From Parachlamydiaceae bacterium (GTDB taxonomy: Bacteria; Chlamydiota; Chlamydiia; Chlamydiales; Parachlamydiaceae), in assembly GCA_013815395.1 (NCBI GenBank), contig JACDGH010000032.1:1-14970 (forward strand): a stretch of 14,970 nucleotides of DNA, written 5' to 3'. The position numbers and the translations under genes are program-made. Shown here piece after piece: positions 7,901-14,970 of this stretch; the stretch's first letter is position 1; each line of letters begins with the position of its first letter. The notes under the pieces were generated by a model. It was given only the letters and a program-made list of their open reading frames with translations. It made no database searches and was not told where the DNA came from.

Positions 7901-10649
7901 ACACCTGGACGTTAAAATTCCGCGTGAGAAATTGACAATTTTTACCGGTCCTTCCGGATCAGGCAAGACCTCTCTGGCTTTTGACACTATTTACGCAGAA
8001 GGGCAGCGTCGTTATATAGAGTCGCTTTCTCCTTATGCTCGTCAATTTGTCAAGCAGATGCCAAAACCTAAAGTGGGACGTGTGGAAGGCTTATCACCAG
8101 CCATTGCTATTGAACAAAAGGCACATGCTGGGAATCCTCGTAGTACCGTTGGTACAATGACTGAAACGTATGATTATTTACGCGTGCTCTTTGCCCGCGT
8201 TGGCATACCTCATAGTCCTGAAACCGGCGAAGTCATCAAAGCCATTAGTAAAGACCTAGTCGTTAATCGCGTGTTAAGCTACCCCGAAGGTGAAAAAATA
8301 CAAATATTAGCCCCGATTGAGGTGCGCAAGAATGAGATTTTTGAAGATGTTTTAAATAAGTTAAGAAGATTGGGATTTCTGCGTATTCGTTTGAATGATG
8401 AATATTATGATTTGGACATGCTCGATATCGCTTCTAAATTTGATCGCAAACGCAAAAACGAGCTTTTTTTAGTCGTTGACCGCCTAAAGGTCTCCCCTGT
8501 GATTCAGCATCGTTTATTTGAAGCCGTAGAAAATGCCGCTCGCCTCGGTGAAAATAAACTAGTCATCGCTTTCGAAAAAACTGACGTTTTATTTAACTTA
8601 GCTTTTGCCGTCGAAAGTACAGGCAAATCCTATAAGGAAATCACGCCGCATACATTTGCATTTAATACAGCTGAAGGGATGTGTATGGATTGCCAAGGCC
8701 TGGGCTATCAATACGGCGCCAATTTAATGCTAAATCCAGAAATTATGGATGCTTCGGCTGCCGGCTTGATGCGGTTCTTTTGGAGAGAAAAGTACTCAGC
8801 TGCTGCTTATCATTTATTCGAAGCTTTCCTTGATGCGGAAGGGATCGACGCCTTTGTTCCTTTGCGTGATCTTCCTAGCAAACAAGTAGATTTAATCATG
8901 AAAGGATCTGCGCTAGAAAAGCTTTACACTGCTAAGCAAGGCTTTCAGTTTCGTTGGGTGGGTATCGATAATGTACTAGCCAAAGCTGGCAAAAATGCGC
9001 GGGCCGAAATTAAAGATCCTATTATTCCTTTACTTAACGAGCTTGAATGCCGATCTTGTCAAGGCTCACGCCTCAATCCATTAGCAAGACATGTGACTAT
9101 CAATGACACTTCGATCGATGTCCTATGCAATTTTCCTATAGAGAAAGCTTATGCATTTATTGATGAACTGGCTTTGTCATCGCAAGATAATAAATTATTA
9201 GAAGAAGTCATCAAACAATTGAAGAGCCGTTTGCATTTCTTATGTGAAGTAGGCTTACACTACCTTTCTCTCAACCGAAGAGCGCCTTCCTTATCTGGCG
9301 GAGAGGCGCAACGCATTCGATTAGCCCGTCAACTAGGTAGCGGCTTAACCGGGGTCATGTATGTATTGGATGAGCCCACCATTGGTTTGCATCCACGCGA
9401 TAATGATCGCCTTAATAAGGCTTTACGCCAACTGCAGCAGCTGGGCAATACCCTTTTGATTGTCGAACATGATCCTATGACCATCGCTACAGCCGATTAT
9501 ATTTTGGATTTCGGTCCTCAATCAGGTGAACATGGTGGACACATCACTGCTAAAGGCACGATGAAAGAAATCATGGATAATCCTAACTCTTTAACAGGCG
9601 CTTATCTATCAGGCAAACTCACAATTCCTATCCCGCCAAAAAGACGCGCCCCTTCAGAAGAAGTGCTTTCCATCACCAAGGGTAAAATCCATAATCTTAA
9701 GAACTTGAAAGTCGATATTCCGATCGGTATTTTAACATGCCTTACAGGTGTTTCGGGGTCAGGTAAGTCGACTTTGTTGCAACAGATCCTTCTACCTGCG
9801 GTCAAACAGGGGATTTTGATTAAGGATAAGGTGATAGATCCAAGTTATACGGTTAGCGGTATTTCAAATATTGACAAGGTGATTTCGATCGATCAAAATC
9901 CGATCGGTCATACGGTACGTTCCGATGTAGGTACATATGTTGACATCCTGGGACGCATGCGCGAATTCTTTGCCTCTTTGCCTCTTGCGCGCATTAAGGG
10001 ATTGCAAGGTAAACACTTTAGCTTCAATCATCGCCGCGGAATGTGTACAACTTGCTGGGGCTTGGGATATCGGCGGGTCGAAATGTACTTTTTACCACCT
10101 GTAAAAGTGGTGTGTGAAGAATGCAAAGGACTCAGATTAAATCCTGTTAGTTTAGAGATTACCTATGCTGGCAAGAATTTTGGACAATATCTCGACATGA
10201 CTGTGGATGAATCGCGCATCGCTTTTGATAAACACCCGCGCATCGTGCGGCTTTTGGATACTCTTATTTCGGTGGGTTTGGGATATCTTAAATTGGGACA
10301 GGAAACGGCCAGTCTTTCGGGAGGTGAAGCGCAGCGCATTAAATTGAGTCGCGAATTAGCTAAACGCTCCACTGGACGTACCTTATATTTGCTAGATGAA
10401 CCCACTACTGGTCTACATAGTGAAGACATTAAAAAGCTGCTAGCTGTTCTTCATCGTTTAGTTGACAAGGGCAATACGATGATTATTATTGAGCATAATC
10501 TAGATGTGATTAAAAACGCCGATTATTTAATTGAACTTGGACCAGAAGCTGGCGAGGCGGGCGGCAAAGTAGTATGCACCGGCACCCCTGAAAAAGTTGC
10601 CAAGCATGCAACTTCGTGGACGGCGCGGTATCTGCGGGATAAGAATTAG
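4956..10649 (+). CDS. uvrA: Excinuclease ABC subunit A, tandem-fused double UvrA
   Basis: UvrA is the damage-sensing ATPase of nucleotide excision repair; it loads UvrB on damaged DNA in the cytoplasm. Ordinary UvrA is about 940 residues and works as a dimer; this 1897-residue chain holds two whole units, about 1-965 and 966-1897. Each unit has two ABC ATPase domains. Walker A motifs are at 33-40, 640-647, 998-1005 and 1598-1605; LSGGEAQ signatures at 488, 829, 1446 and 1787; each is followed by an LDEP Walker B. Both C-terminal zinc modules are intact (CX2C-X19-CX2C at 739-765 and 1697-1723), as are the CPEC/CPAC and CMDC/CRSC pairs. So neither half looks degenerate. The start is a GTG at 4956, chosen because the UvrA N-terminus (VHNLKSIDLTL) follows directly; its ribosome binding site is weak. 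Confidence 0.98.
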   Translation: MNNRQIVLKKVKVHNLKSIDLTLDTNELIVFTGVSGSGKSSLAFDTLYAEGQRRYVESLSTFARRQLGDMAKPDLEHASGISPTISIEQKSAGRNPRSTVGTITEIYDYFRVLFARVGIPHCPISGEAVTPQSRERIIKTVQSLPAGKRLIVLAPYARGKKAEFKEDFQELVRKGFMRVRVDNQIINISDEISLDGNVAHDVDVVIDRLTVQPDNFSRIAEAITGALGLGNGVMSILDADHEDEQLFSMHAYSQKSGQSYSSLEPHDFSFNSPSGMCPECSGLGTSNSFDLNLIINPDLSIAEDCCSVASPYQTVRYGNIYNNLADIYKFDVRTPWKKLSEKAKKIFLYGTEKKWTRMHFQHPLTGATWTDHVQWRGVIHEAKTRFAEAKSDGYRKKIQKLMHEQICPACEGQRLKPYPAATLLDGKRISELTGYTVKDCFSFFEHINLTPNELLIADELLKEIKQRLNFLMEVGLHYLSLDRTAPTLSGGEAQRVRLASQIGCGLVGITYVLDEPSIGLHPRDNQKLIHTLKHLRDIGNTVIVVEHDEDTIWEADRIVDFGPGPGVRGGEIVVNGDIKALIDSKESITGGYLTGKLSIPIPKKRRKPGKTQIQIKGATHHNLKNVTAKFPLGVFIAVTGVSGSGKSSLITDILYPALSNHLHASELAIGAHQEIKGIDNVDKVIAIDQSPIGRTPRSNPSTYIKLFDEIRDLFSQLPESQAKGFKPGRFSFNVKEGSCPQCVGMGLIKVDMDFMEDAWVDCPLCNTKRFDQETLSIHYKGKNIYDILEMDVAQALEFFANIPSIKHKLATLQKVGMEYIKLGQSSTTLSGGEAQRIKLAKELVRPATGNTFYILDEPTTGLHFHDIKHLLEVLHEFIDRGNTVLVIEHNMDVVKTADWIIDIGPEGGIGGGQIVATGTPEQVSRLDTPSGHAIRAALDHDPAARIAKALKDHKANRLRKKERVDMQIREITVEGAEQNNLKHLDVKIPREKLTIFTGPSGSGKTSLAFDTIYAEGQRRYIESLSPYARQFVKQMPKPKVGRVEGLSPAIAIEQKAHAGNPRSTVGTMTETYDYLRVLFARVGIPHSPETGEVIKAISKDLVVNRVLSYPEGEKIQILAPIEVRKNEIFEDVLNKLRRLGFLRIRLNDEYYDLDMLDIASKFDRKRKNELFLVVDRLKVSPVIQHRLFEAVENAARLGENKLVIAFEKTDVLFNLAFAVESTGKSYKEITPHTFAFNTAEGMCMDCQGLGYQYGANLMLNPEIMDASAAGLMRFFWREKYSAAAYHLFEAFLDAEGIDAFVPLRDLPSKQVDLIMKGSALEKLYTAKQGFQFRWVGIDNVLAKAGKNARAEIKDPIIPLLNELECRSCQGSRLNPLARHVTINDTSIDVLCNFPIEKAYAFIDELALSSQDNKLLEEVIKQLKSRLHFLCEVGLHYLSLNRRAPSLSGGEAQRIRLARQLGSGLTGVMYVLDEPTIGLHPRDNDRLNKALRQLQQLGNTLLIVEHDPMTIATADYILDFGPQSGEHGGHITAKGTMKEIMDNPNSLTGAYLSGKLTIPIPPKRRAPSEEVLSITKGKIHNLKNLKVDIPIGILTCLTGVSGSGKSTLLQQILLPAVKQGILIKDKVIDPSYTVSGISNIDKVISIDQNPIGHTVRSDVGTYVDILGRMREFFASLPLARIKGLQGKHFSFNHRRGMCTTCWGLGYRRVEMYFLPPVKVVCEECKGLRLNPVSLEITYAGKNFGQYLDMTVDESRIAFDKHPRIVRLLDTLISVGLGYLKLGQETASLSGGEAQRIKLSRELAKRSTGRTLYLLDEPTTGLHSEDIKKLLAVLHRLVDKGNTMIIIEHNLDVIKNADYLIELGPEAGEAGGKVVCTGTPEKVAKHATSWTARYLRDKN

Positions 10650-10658
10650 GTTAAGCGG

Positions 10659-10701
10659 ATTGCATATTTATTACGAGCCATGCTAAAGCATTATTTGCAA
10701 T
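10659..10701. terminator. Weak stem-loop between convergent genes
   Basis: ATTGCA (10659-10664) pairs with TGCAAT (10696-10701), with an inner ATGC-TAAA-GCAT hairpin (10680-10691). It lies in the 69 bases between the stops of uvrA and the convergent gene. There is no strong GC stem or T-run, so a terminator role is uncertain. Confidence 0.25.
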
Positions 10702-10718
10702 ATGTGTTAAGTGTAATT

Positions 10719-11417
10719 TTATCCTAACTTCTTCTTCTCATACTCTTTAACTCTTGCAGCAAGCAAGTCACTAGCTTTACTAAAATTACCCAATTTAACA
10801 TATTTAGAAATTAGTATTTCATATTCATCACGGCGCGTGTATGTATACCAATTAAAACATCCTTTTAGATGAAATTTTCCAAGATATTTTTCAGCGCGCC
10901 TATATTCCCCTTTTTCTATATTTTCAGAGAATTTTTTATAGGCATAATGTTCTAAACAATCTGCATCATAAGTCCACAACCACAAATTTCCAATTACAGG
11001 AATATTTGCAACTATTCCGCGGCCAATATGATTTATTCCAGAATAGCATTCAGACTTATTGGAGCTAGCTACTGCTTTAGCTATTTTAAATATGCCATAT
11101 ATAATTCTAAAAGCTCCAATAACATTTGATATTCCTGGTATATATTCTAATTTTTCAATAAGGCTTATTTTCTTTTTGCTACCATTCATATGAAAAAGGA
11201 AAGGAATTTCGTGATAATCATGATGTGAATATAAGGGACACTCGTTTTCGCACATTTTACTCAGCCAATTTCCTAATTTTTTTGAATTCAGAAAGGCCAA
11301 GTTTACTTTCAAATCTTTATAGTTTTGAAATGAATCTTTGAGCGAAAAGTTTGATGCCTGTAAACTCTCATGCCGCATGTTACTCAAAATTCCTTTGTTC
11401 CCTAAATCGCATGACAT
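10719..11417 (-). CDS. Hypothetical protein with two hydrophobic segments and a helical-repeat-like C-terminus
   Basis: This 232-residue protein starts at an ATG at 11417 preceded by GAGGA seven bases away. Residues 1-90 are polar, with Cys56, Cys60 and paired His (HHDYHE). A hydrophobic region, YIPGISNVIGAFRIIYGIFK (92-111), and a second, GRGIVANIPVIGNLWLW (132-148), are split by a short polar loop. The pattern IPG..NVIG.FRI..G...IA.A and GRGIVA.IPVIGN resembles hypothetical proteins that I recall as expanded in chlamydiae, but I cannot name a family. Residues about 153-232 are amphipathic helices (GEYRRAEKYLGKF and LGNFSKASDLLAARV) resembling degenerate TPR units. Two close hydrophobic segments with a short loop is the layout of Inc-type membrane proteins, though a long soluble N-terminus is less typical. 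It is convergent with uvrA and very AT-rich. Confidence 0.78.
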   Translation of the reverse strand: MSCDLGNKGILSNMRHESLQASNFSLKDSFQNYKDLKVNLAFLNSKKLGNWLSKMCENECPLYSHHDYHEIPFLFHMNGSKKKISLIEKLEYIPGISNVIGAFRIIYGIFKIAKAVASSNKSECYSGINHIGRGIVANIPVIGNLWLWTYDADCLEHYAYKKFSENIEKGEYRRAEKYLGKFHLKGCFNWYTYTRRDEYEILISKYVKLGNFSKASDLLAARVKEYEKKKLG

Positions 11418-11462
11418 TTTATAATCCTCAATAAAATTTAGATCAATTAAATAGATAAATCG

Positions 11463-11491
11463 ATTGTACTATATTTATATTAATTTTTCAT
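11463..11491 (-). promoter_or_regulatory. Probable promoter for the 10719-11417 gene
   Basis: On the minus strand, ATGAAA (11486-11491, four of six) and TACAAT (11463-11468, five of six) are exactly 17 bases apart. Transcription would start near 11456, about 38 bases before the ATG. The surrounding 273-base gap (11418-11690) is very AT-rich and otherwise shows nothing firm. Confidence 0.4.
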
Positions 11492-11690
11492 TAAGATACT
11501 GTTTTATAATTAAATTATTATAAATAATTTTCAATATAAGAACGGTAAATAATAATTTTTTTTAAATTTCCTTTTTTACCTAAAAATTCATTTGGAAATT
11601 AAATTCCATTGTGTCAGTCTAGATTTTTATTTGTGCTTGAATATCTTTTCAACTTAATTTGCCACATAGATTTTAACATAGAGTTATCAT

Positions 11691-12443
11691 ATGAAATTTA
11701 TTCACTATATCCTTGCGATTTCCCTCTCAATTTGTTTCTACTTCATGTCTTTACAAGCCACTGATCAAGAAATGTACCTCCGAAATAATTTAATAAAAGC
11801 ACGTCCAGGTGATTACCTCGTCACGGCCCAGCACAAAAACTACACTGTTCTGATTATTCGCAATAAAGATGATAAGCATTTAGCTATTGATGAAATCACC
11901 TTGCCGATGGCCAGAAAGCCTAACGATACAAACTTTTCCTGGAGAAAATGGGTAGAAAATGGTGCTTCAGGTAACACCTGCTGGGTCATGTATTCAATTA
12001 ATTTACCCAATGGAACCATTCAAAATACATTTTCTTTTACAAAAAATGAATGGGTTACTATCCCTCAAACTCAAAATTTCTTGTCCACTTTACTCAACCT
12101 CCAACTAAAACCTATTCCAACATCTGAACGAAAAAAAGTGGGGCCACCTCCTTCCTCGGATACGATCGATGGACGCCCCCTTTGGCAACCCCAAATGATT
12201 GTCGATGGTGCTTTAGTAAAAGGCATTGTATTTGAAGCCTGGCGTACGCGTTGGCCGAAAGATAATAGTGAACTTTCCAGTCGGGTGATTGAAGTATTCA
12301 TCCCTCAGGATAGTGAGCGCTATCCCACCTATTTCCCCTACTGGTTGCAAATTAATGGGATGATAGGCAAAGCAAAAGTTCGCATCATCGATTCAGGAAA
12401 TAATCTATCTATTCCTGCCCGCTTACCTCAGCCTTCTAACTAA
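11691..12443 (+). CDS. Exported protein of unknown function upstream of lepB
   Basis: The 250-residue product has a classical signal peptide: Lys2, a hydrophobic core (about 5-19) and a likely cleavage after LQA (Ala23), giving TDQEMYLRNN as mature start. The mature protein is rich in aromatic residues and beta-prone segments (YLVTAQHKNYTVLIIRN; WVMYSINLPNGTI), with a Pro-rich linker (PIPTSERKKVGPPPSS, 141-156) separating two parts. The second part (157-250) has WQPQMIVDG, FEAWRTRWPKD and YPTYFPYWLQING, which looks like a compact beta domain. I recall a conserved chlamydial hypothetical beside lepB and this may be its counterpart, but I cannot confirm that. Only a weak AGAG site precedes the ATG. 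LepB, encoded 378 bases downstream, would be the enzyme that removes this signal peptide. Confidence 0.85.
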   Translation: MKFIHYILAISLSICFYFMSLQATDQEMYLRNNLIKARPGDYLVTAQHKNYTVLIIRNKDDKHLAIDEITLPMARKPNDTNFSWRKWVENGASGNTCWVMYSINLPNGTIQNTFSFTKNEWVTIPQTQNFLSTLLNLQLKPIPTSERKKVGPPPSSDTIDGRPLWQPQMIVDGALVKGIVFEAWRTRWPKDNSELSSRVIEVFIPQDSERYPTYFPYWLQINGMIGKAKVRIIDSGNNLSIPARLPQPSN

Positions 12444-12738
12444 GTACGCCTTTTGTACACCTCATTTTCGTAGAGCCTTGCAATTAAGTGTGACTTTCCT
12501 GTGGGAACTCTGTTTACAAAATGTATATAAGTTCTCAAGATGCGCTAAATTGAGAAAAAGTTTGCCACCATACTTGTTTATCTTTATTTTACAACAATCT
12601 GCTTAAATCCCTATAAATTAGATATTTAGGCATCGACCAAAAAAAATCATACTACCGTTCTATTCAAAATGAGTTTATCTCTATGATACTGCACATATTG
12701 TTGATAACTATTTAACCTTGTGCGTCCTGACAATTAAA
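12444..12738. other. Intergenic stretch with no supported gene
   Basis: Left part of the 378-base gap before lepB. A short GTAC-GTAC inverted repeat lies right after the stop at 12443 and GAACT/AGTTC form a loose inverted repeat at about 12505-12537; neither is followed by a good T-run. I see no open frame, RNA gene or family-1/2 repeat here. Confidence 0.5.
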
Positions 12739-12767
12739 TTGACATGACATACAAGCTTTAATCTACT
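12739..12767 (+). promoter_or_regulatory. Probable lepB promoter
   Basis: A perfect TTGACA (12739-12744), a 17-base spacer and TCTACT (12762-12767, four of six) form the best sigma70-type promoter in the window. Transcription would begin near 12774, about 48 bases before the lepB ATG. Confidence 0.5.
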
Positions 12768-12821
12768 TGCTTTTTGATTAATGATGCGATAGTCTTGAGC
12801 GTTTAATTATGGAGAAATTTT

Positions 12822-14711
12822 ATGGCACGACCCTATTCGTTGCGAAAATCGCGAAATATCTTAAAATGGGTCTATGGATGGTATAAAAAACATAGCCAAA
12901 AGCTATCTCCAGCACAATTAACAACTATCGAAAGCGATATGGCCTCGCTCGATCAAGCTCTCCTACAGCAACAGCAACCCGAAGCCAACGATCGTGCACG
13001 ACACCTCGAAATGTTTGCCAATCAAAATTGCAAAAAGACTATTTTCGATTATACTAAAGAGCTTTTCTTTGCCCTTATTTTTGCACTTGTTATCGCTTCT
13101 ATAGTGCGTTCGATGTGGTTCGAGCCTTATGAAATTCCTACGGGCTCGATGCGCCCAACATTTAAAGAACAAGACCACTTGACTGTCACCAAAACAGCCT
13201 TTGGACTCAACGTGCCTTTTAAAACAGATCATTTTTATTTCGATCCGGGTTTAGTGCAACGTTCAAGCATTCTCATCTTTTCAGGCGATGGTTTGCCGCT
13301 AAGGGATACTGATACAACCTATTTTGGCATCCCCTACAAAAAACGATACATTAAACGTGCCATAGGCAAACCTGGAGATGTGTTTTATTTCTATGGGGGA
13401 CAACTTTACGCAATCGATAAGGCTGGAAATGATCTTAAAGAACTGCGTGAGGCTCCCTGGATGCTTCCCCTAGAACATATCCCTTTCCTATCATTTGAAG
13501 GCGAAATCACAGCGAGTGGCAACAATAAAATCCTCTTCAATCATTTTCATCGTCCTTTTGGTCGCTTGGCTATTGGAGCCGGGGGACAAATCACTAGCGA
13601 CATCTTTAATGGAAAAGAGTGGATTAAGGATAAGCCGATAGCTCAGAAATCTGCCCATAATGAAATCGAAACCTATAGTGACTTTTTAGGCATACGCAAT
13701 TATGCCGAAGCCCGTCTTCTGACTAAAGAGCAGCTTAAACAAATTTCAGATGATCCTGATAATTTGGAAGAAGGCGTTCTTTATCTTCAATTGCATCACA
13801 CTCCAAGCTTAAGTTATCCTAAGCCATTAGTGCAGCGCGATGGTGCAGGTGTTTCCATCGGGATCCCTGCTTACTCTACGATTATTCCTTTGCAGCAAGC
13901 CCAACTTGATGCCATTATGGGCCATATGTATACGGCCCGTTTTGTCGTTAGCGAAGAAAAAGCGCGACGTTATAGTCTGGAAAAAGAACATACTACGCCG
14001 GCAAGCCCCGTTTTTTCAGGTGTTCCCGATGGCACCTATGAATTTTACTACGGCAAAGCTTCAAAAATTGGTTGGGGCGGCATTGAAAGTGCTGTGCCGA
14101 GTGACAGTGCATTATATAGCCATGAGCCTAAAAATATTCAAAAGTTGTTTAATCTCGGTATAGAGATGAATACAGCTTTCAATCCTTCAGCAAAAAATCA
14201 AACATTATTCCCTCATCGTTATGTTTACTTCCGCAATGGCGATCTTTATACAATGGGTGGTCTGATCCTTAAAAAGGACGACCCCATTTTAGTAAAATTT
14301 AGGGAAAGTGAAGAAAATAAAGAGTTGCATTCTACTGCCAAAGCCCCTTACATAGCATTCAAGGACTATGGTGCGCCTATGAAAGATGGCAAGATTGATG
14401 TCGAATTCATCAAAACATTTGGCATAGCTATCCCAGAAAAAACTTATATGATGTTAGGCGATAATCATGCCATGAGCGCGGATAGCCGAATCTTTGGATT
14501 TGTGCCTGAAGCCAATCTTCAGGGGGCTCCTAGTACTATTGTATGGCCATGGGGCGATCGATTGGGATCTCCCCCACAAAAGCCTTATCCTTTTATGAAC
14601 ATACCGAGAGCAATTGTATGGACGATTGCTGCTTTGATTGCTGCTATCTACTATGCATATTACCTCTGGCGTATTAGGCAGCCTATCTTTATCAAAAAGG
14701 TGCCAAAGTAA
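12822..14711 (+). CDS. lepB: Signal peptidase I, long chlamydial-type form
   Basis: LepB is the membrane serine protease that cleaves signal peptides from exported proteins with a Ser/Lys dyad. Here Ser109 lies in EIPTGSM (box B), just after a membrane helix at about 80-98. The general base is Lys178 in RYIKRAIGKPGD (box D). GDNHAMSADSRIFG (546-559) is box E. Between boxes D and E lie some 350 residues, against well under 150 in ordinary enzymes, so the total of 629 is about twice the E. coli length (324). A second hydrophobic helix (598-616) precedes a basic C-terminus (IFIKKVPK). The first 75 residues are soluble, basic then Gln-rich (LLQQQQQPE). GGAGA six bases before the ATG supports the start. 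Long insertion forms are known in Chlamydia. All catalytic residues are present, so it should be active. Confidence 0.96.
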   Translation: MARPYSLRKSRNILKWVYGWYKKHSQKLSPAQLTTIESDMASLDQALLQQQQPEANDRARHLEMFANQNCKKTIFDYTKELFFALIFALVIASIVRSMWFEPYEIPTGSMRPTFKEQDHLTVTKTAFGLNVPFKTDHFYFDPGLVQRSSILIFSGDGLPLRDTDTTYFGIPYKKRYIKRAIGKPGDVFYFYGGQLYAIDKAGNDLKELREAPWMLPLEHIPFLSFEGEITASGNNKILFNHFHRPFGRLAIGAGGQITSDIFNGKEWIKDKPIAQKSAHNEIETYSDFLGIRNYAEARLLTKEQLKQISDDPDNLEEGVLYLQLHHTPSLSYPKPLVQRDGAGVSIGIPAYSTIIPLQQAQLDAIMGHMYTARFVVSEEKARRYSLEKEHTTPASPVFSGVPDGTYEFYYGKASKIGWGGIESAVPSDSALYSHEPKNIQKLFNLGIEMNTAFNPSAKNQTLFPHRYVYFRNGDLYTMGGLILKKDDPILVKFRESEENKELHSTAKAPYIAFKDYGAPMKDGKIDVEFIKTFGIAIPEKTYMMLGDNHAMSADSRIFGFVPEANLQGAPSTIVWPWGDRLGSPPQKPYPFMNIPRAIVWTIAALIAAIYYAYYLWRIRQPIFIKKVPK

Positions 14712-14774
14712 CAAAAAAAATCAGCATTTAGTTGAAAAATTTCTATTCATATTTAAACGCTCAGGCCTGCAGTT

Positions 14775-14853
14775 GCCCTTCTGAGGCTGACAATAATAGT
14801 AGAAAATAGATTATTTGCGTTTGACAAAGCCCTTGGAGTGCGTCGGCTCTGCC
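14775..14853 (+). repeat. Interspersed repeat family 2, copy B
   Basis: GCCCTTCTGAGGCTGACAA, then an AT-rich middle ending TTATTTGCG, then GACAAAGCCCTTGGAGTGCG and GTCGGCTCTGCC. It matches inverted copy A (1442-1522) along its whole length and is the first of two direct copies here, period 133 bases. It lies 63 bases after the lepB stop. Confidence 0.8.
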
Positions 14854-14858
14854 ATCCT

Positions 14859-14885
14859 ATTACCCATTAACTGTTTATGGGTAAT
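14859..14885. repeat. Perfect 9-base inverted repeat
   Basis: ATTACCCAT (14859-14867) and ATGGGTAAT (14877-14885) form a perfect stem with a nine-base loop between family-2 copies B and C. No T-run follows on either strand, so I do not call it a terminator. Confidence 0.4.
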
Positions 14886-14907
14886 GATTTATAAAATCAG
14901 TAGAGCC

Positions 14908-14970
14908 GCACTTCCGAGGCTGACAAAGAATAACTGAATAGATAATTTGCCTTTGGCGAAGCCTTTGGAG
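14908..14970 (+). repeat. Interspersed repeat family 2, copy C (cut by the window edge)
   Basis: GCACTTCCGAGGCTGACAA, an AT-rich middle with GATAATTTGC, then GGCGAAGCCTTTGGAG to the last base. It matches copies A and B up to the edge; the GTCGGCTCTGCC end would lie just outside. Confidence 0.75.

Noticed and set aside
14859..14885. Rho-independent terminator after lepB
   Set aside because: The stem is perfect but AT-rich, and no T-run follows on either strand.

Overview
The window looks like a chromosomal stretch from a chlamydia-like (environmental) member of the Chlamydiota, most likely in or near the Parachlamydiaceae. Two genes support this. One is a double-length UvrA: two complete UvrA units fused in one 1897-residue protein, the arrangement known from chlamydiae. 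The other is a 629-residue signal peptidase I with a very large insertion between its catalytic boxes, also a chlamydial trait. A pyruvate kinase start on the same side as uvrA fits the pyk-uvrA neighbourhood I recall from Chlamydia. Assignment to order is fairly secure; genus is not.

Layout, left to right. The 5' end of pyk leaves the left edge on the minus strand. A 403-base gap holds a GC-rich element with competing pairings. Next is a plus-strand gene for a possible lipoprotein with an HMA-like domain, then a repeat-filled gap. A tight two-gene minus-strand operon (1545-3440) encodes proteins I do not recognise, at least one of them with membrane segments. A 926-base gap follows; its right half is a repeat array of two tandem copies facing two inverted tandem copies. 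A small minus-strand gene for an exported or lipid-anchored protein is divergent from uvrA (4956-10649). Convergent with uvrA is a minus-strand gene for a protein with two hydrophobic segments and a helical C-terminal part. Last come a plus-strand gene for an exported protein, then lepB with a good sigma70-type promoter, and finally two more intergenic repeats running off the right edge.

Housekeeping genes (pyk, uvrA, lepB) are thus interspersed with unrecognised, mostly membrane or exported proteins, and the gaps hold two families of short interspersed repeats that share a sequence module. UvrA acts in nucleotide excision repair. LepB removes signal peptides and would be the natural processor of the exported protein just upstream. 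The unrecognised membrane proteins are reasonable candidates for host-interaction or envelope roles, but nothing in the sequence proves that. I found no CRISPR array, tRNA, rRNA, transposase or phage gene, and no clearly new multi-gene defence or biosynthetic system. The repeat array at 3940-4341 and the 1545-3440 operon are the least explained parts.
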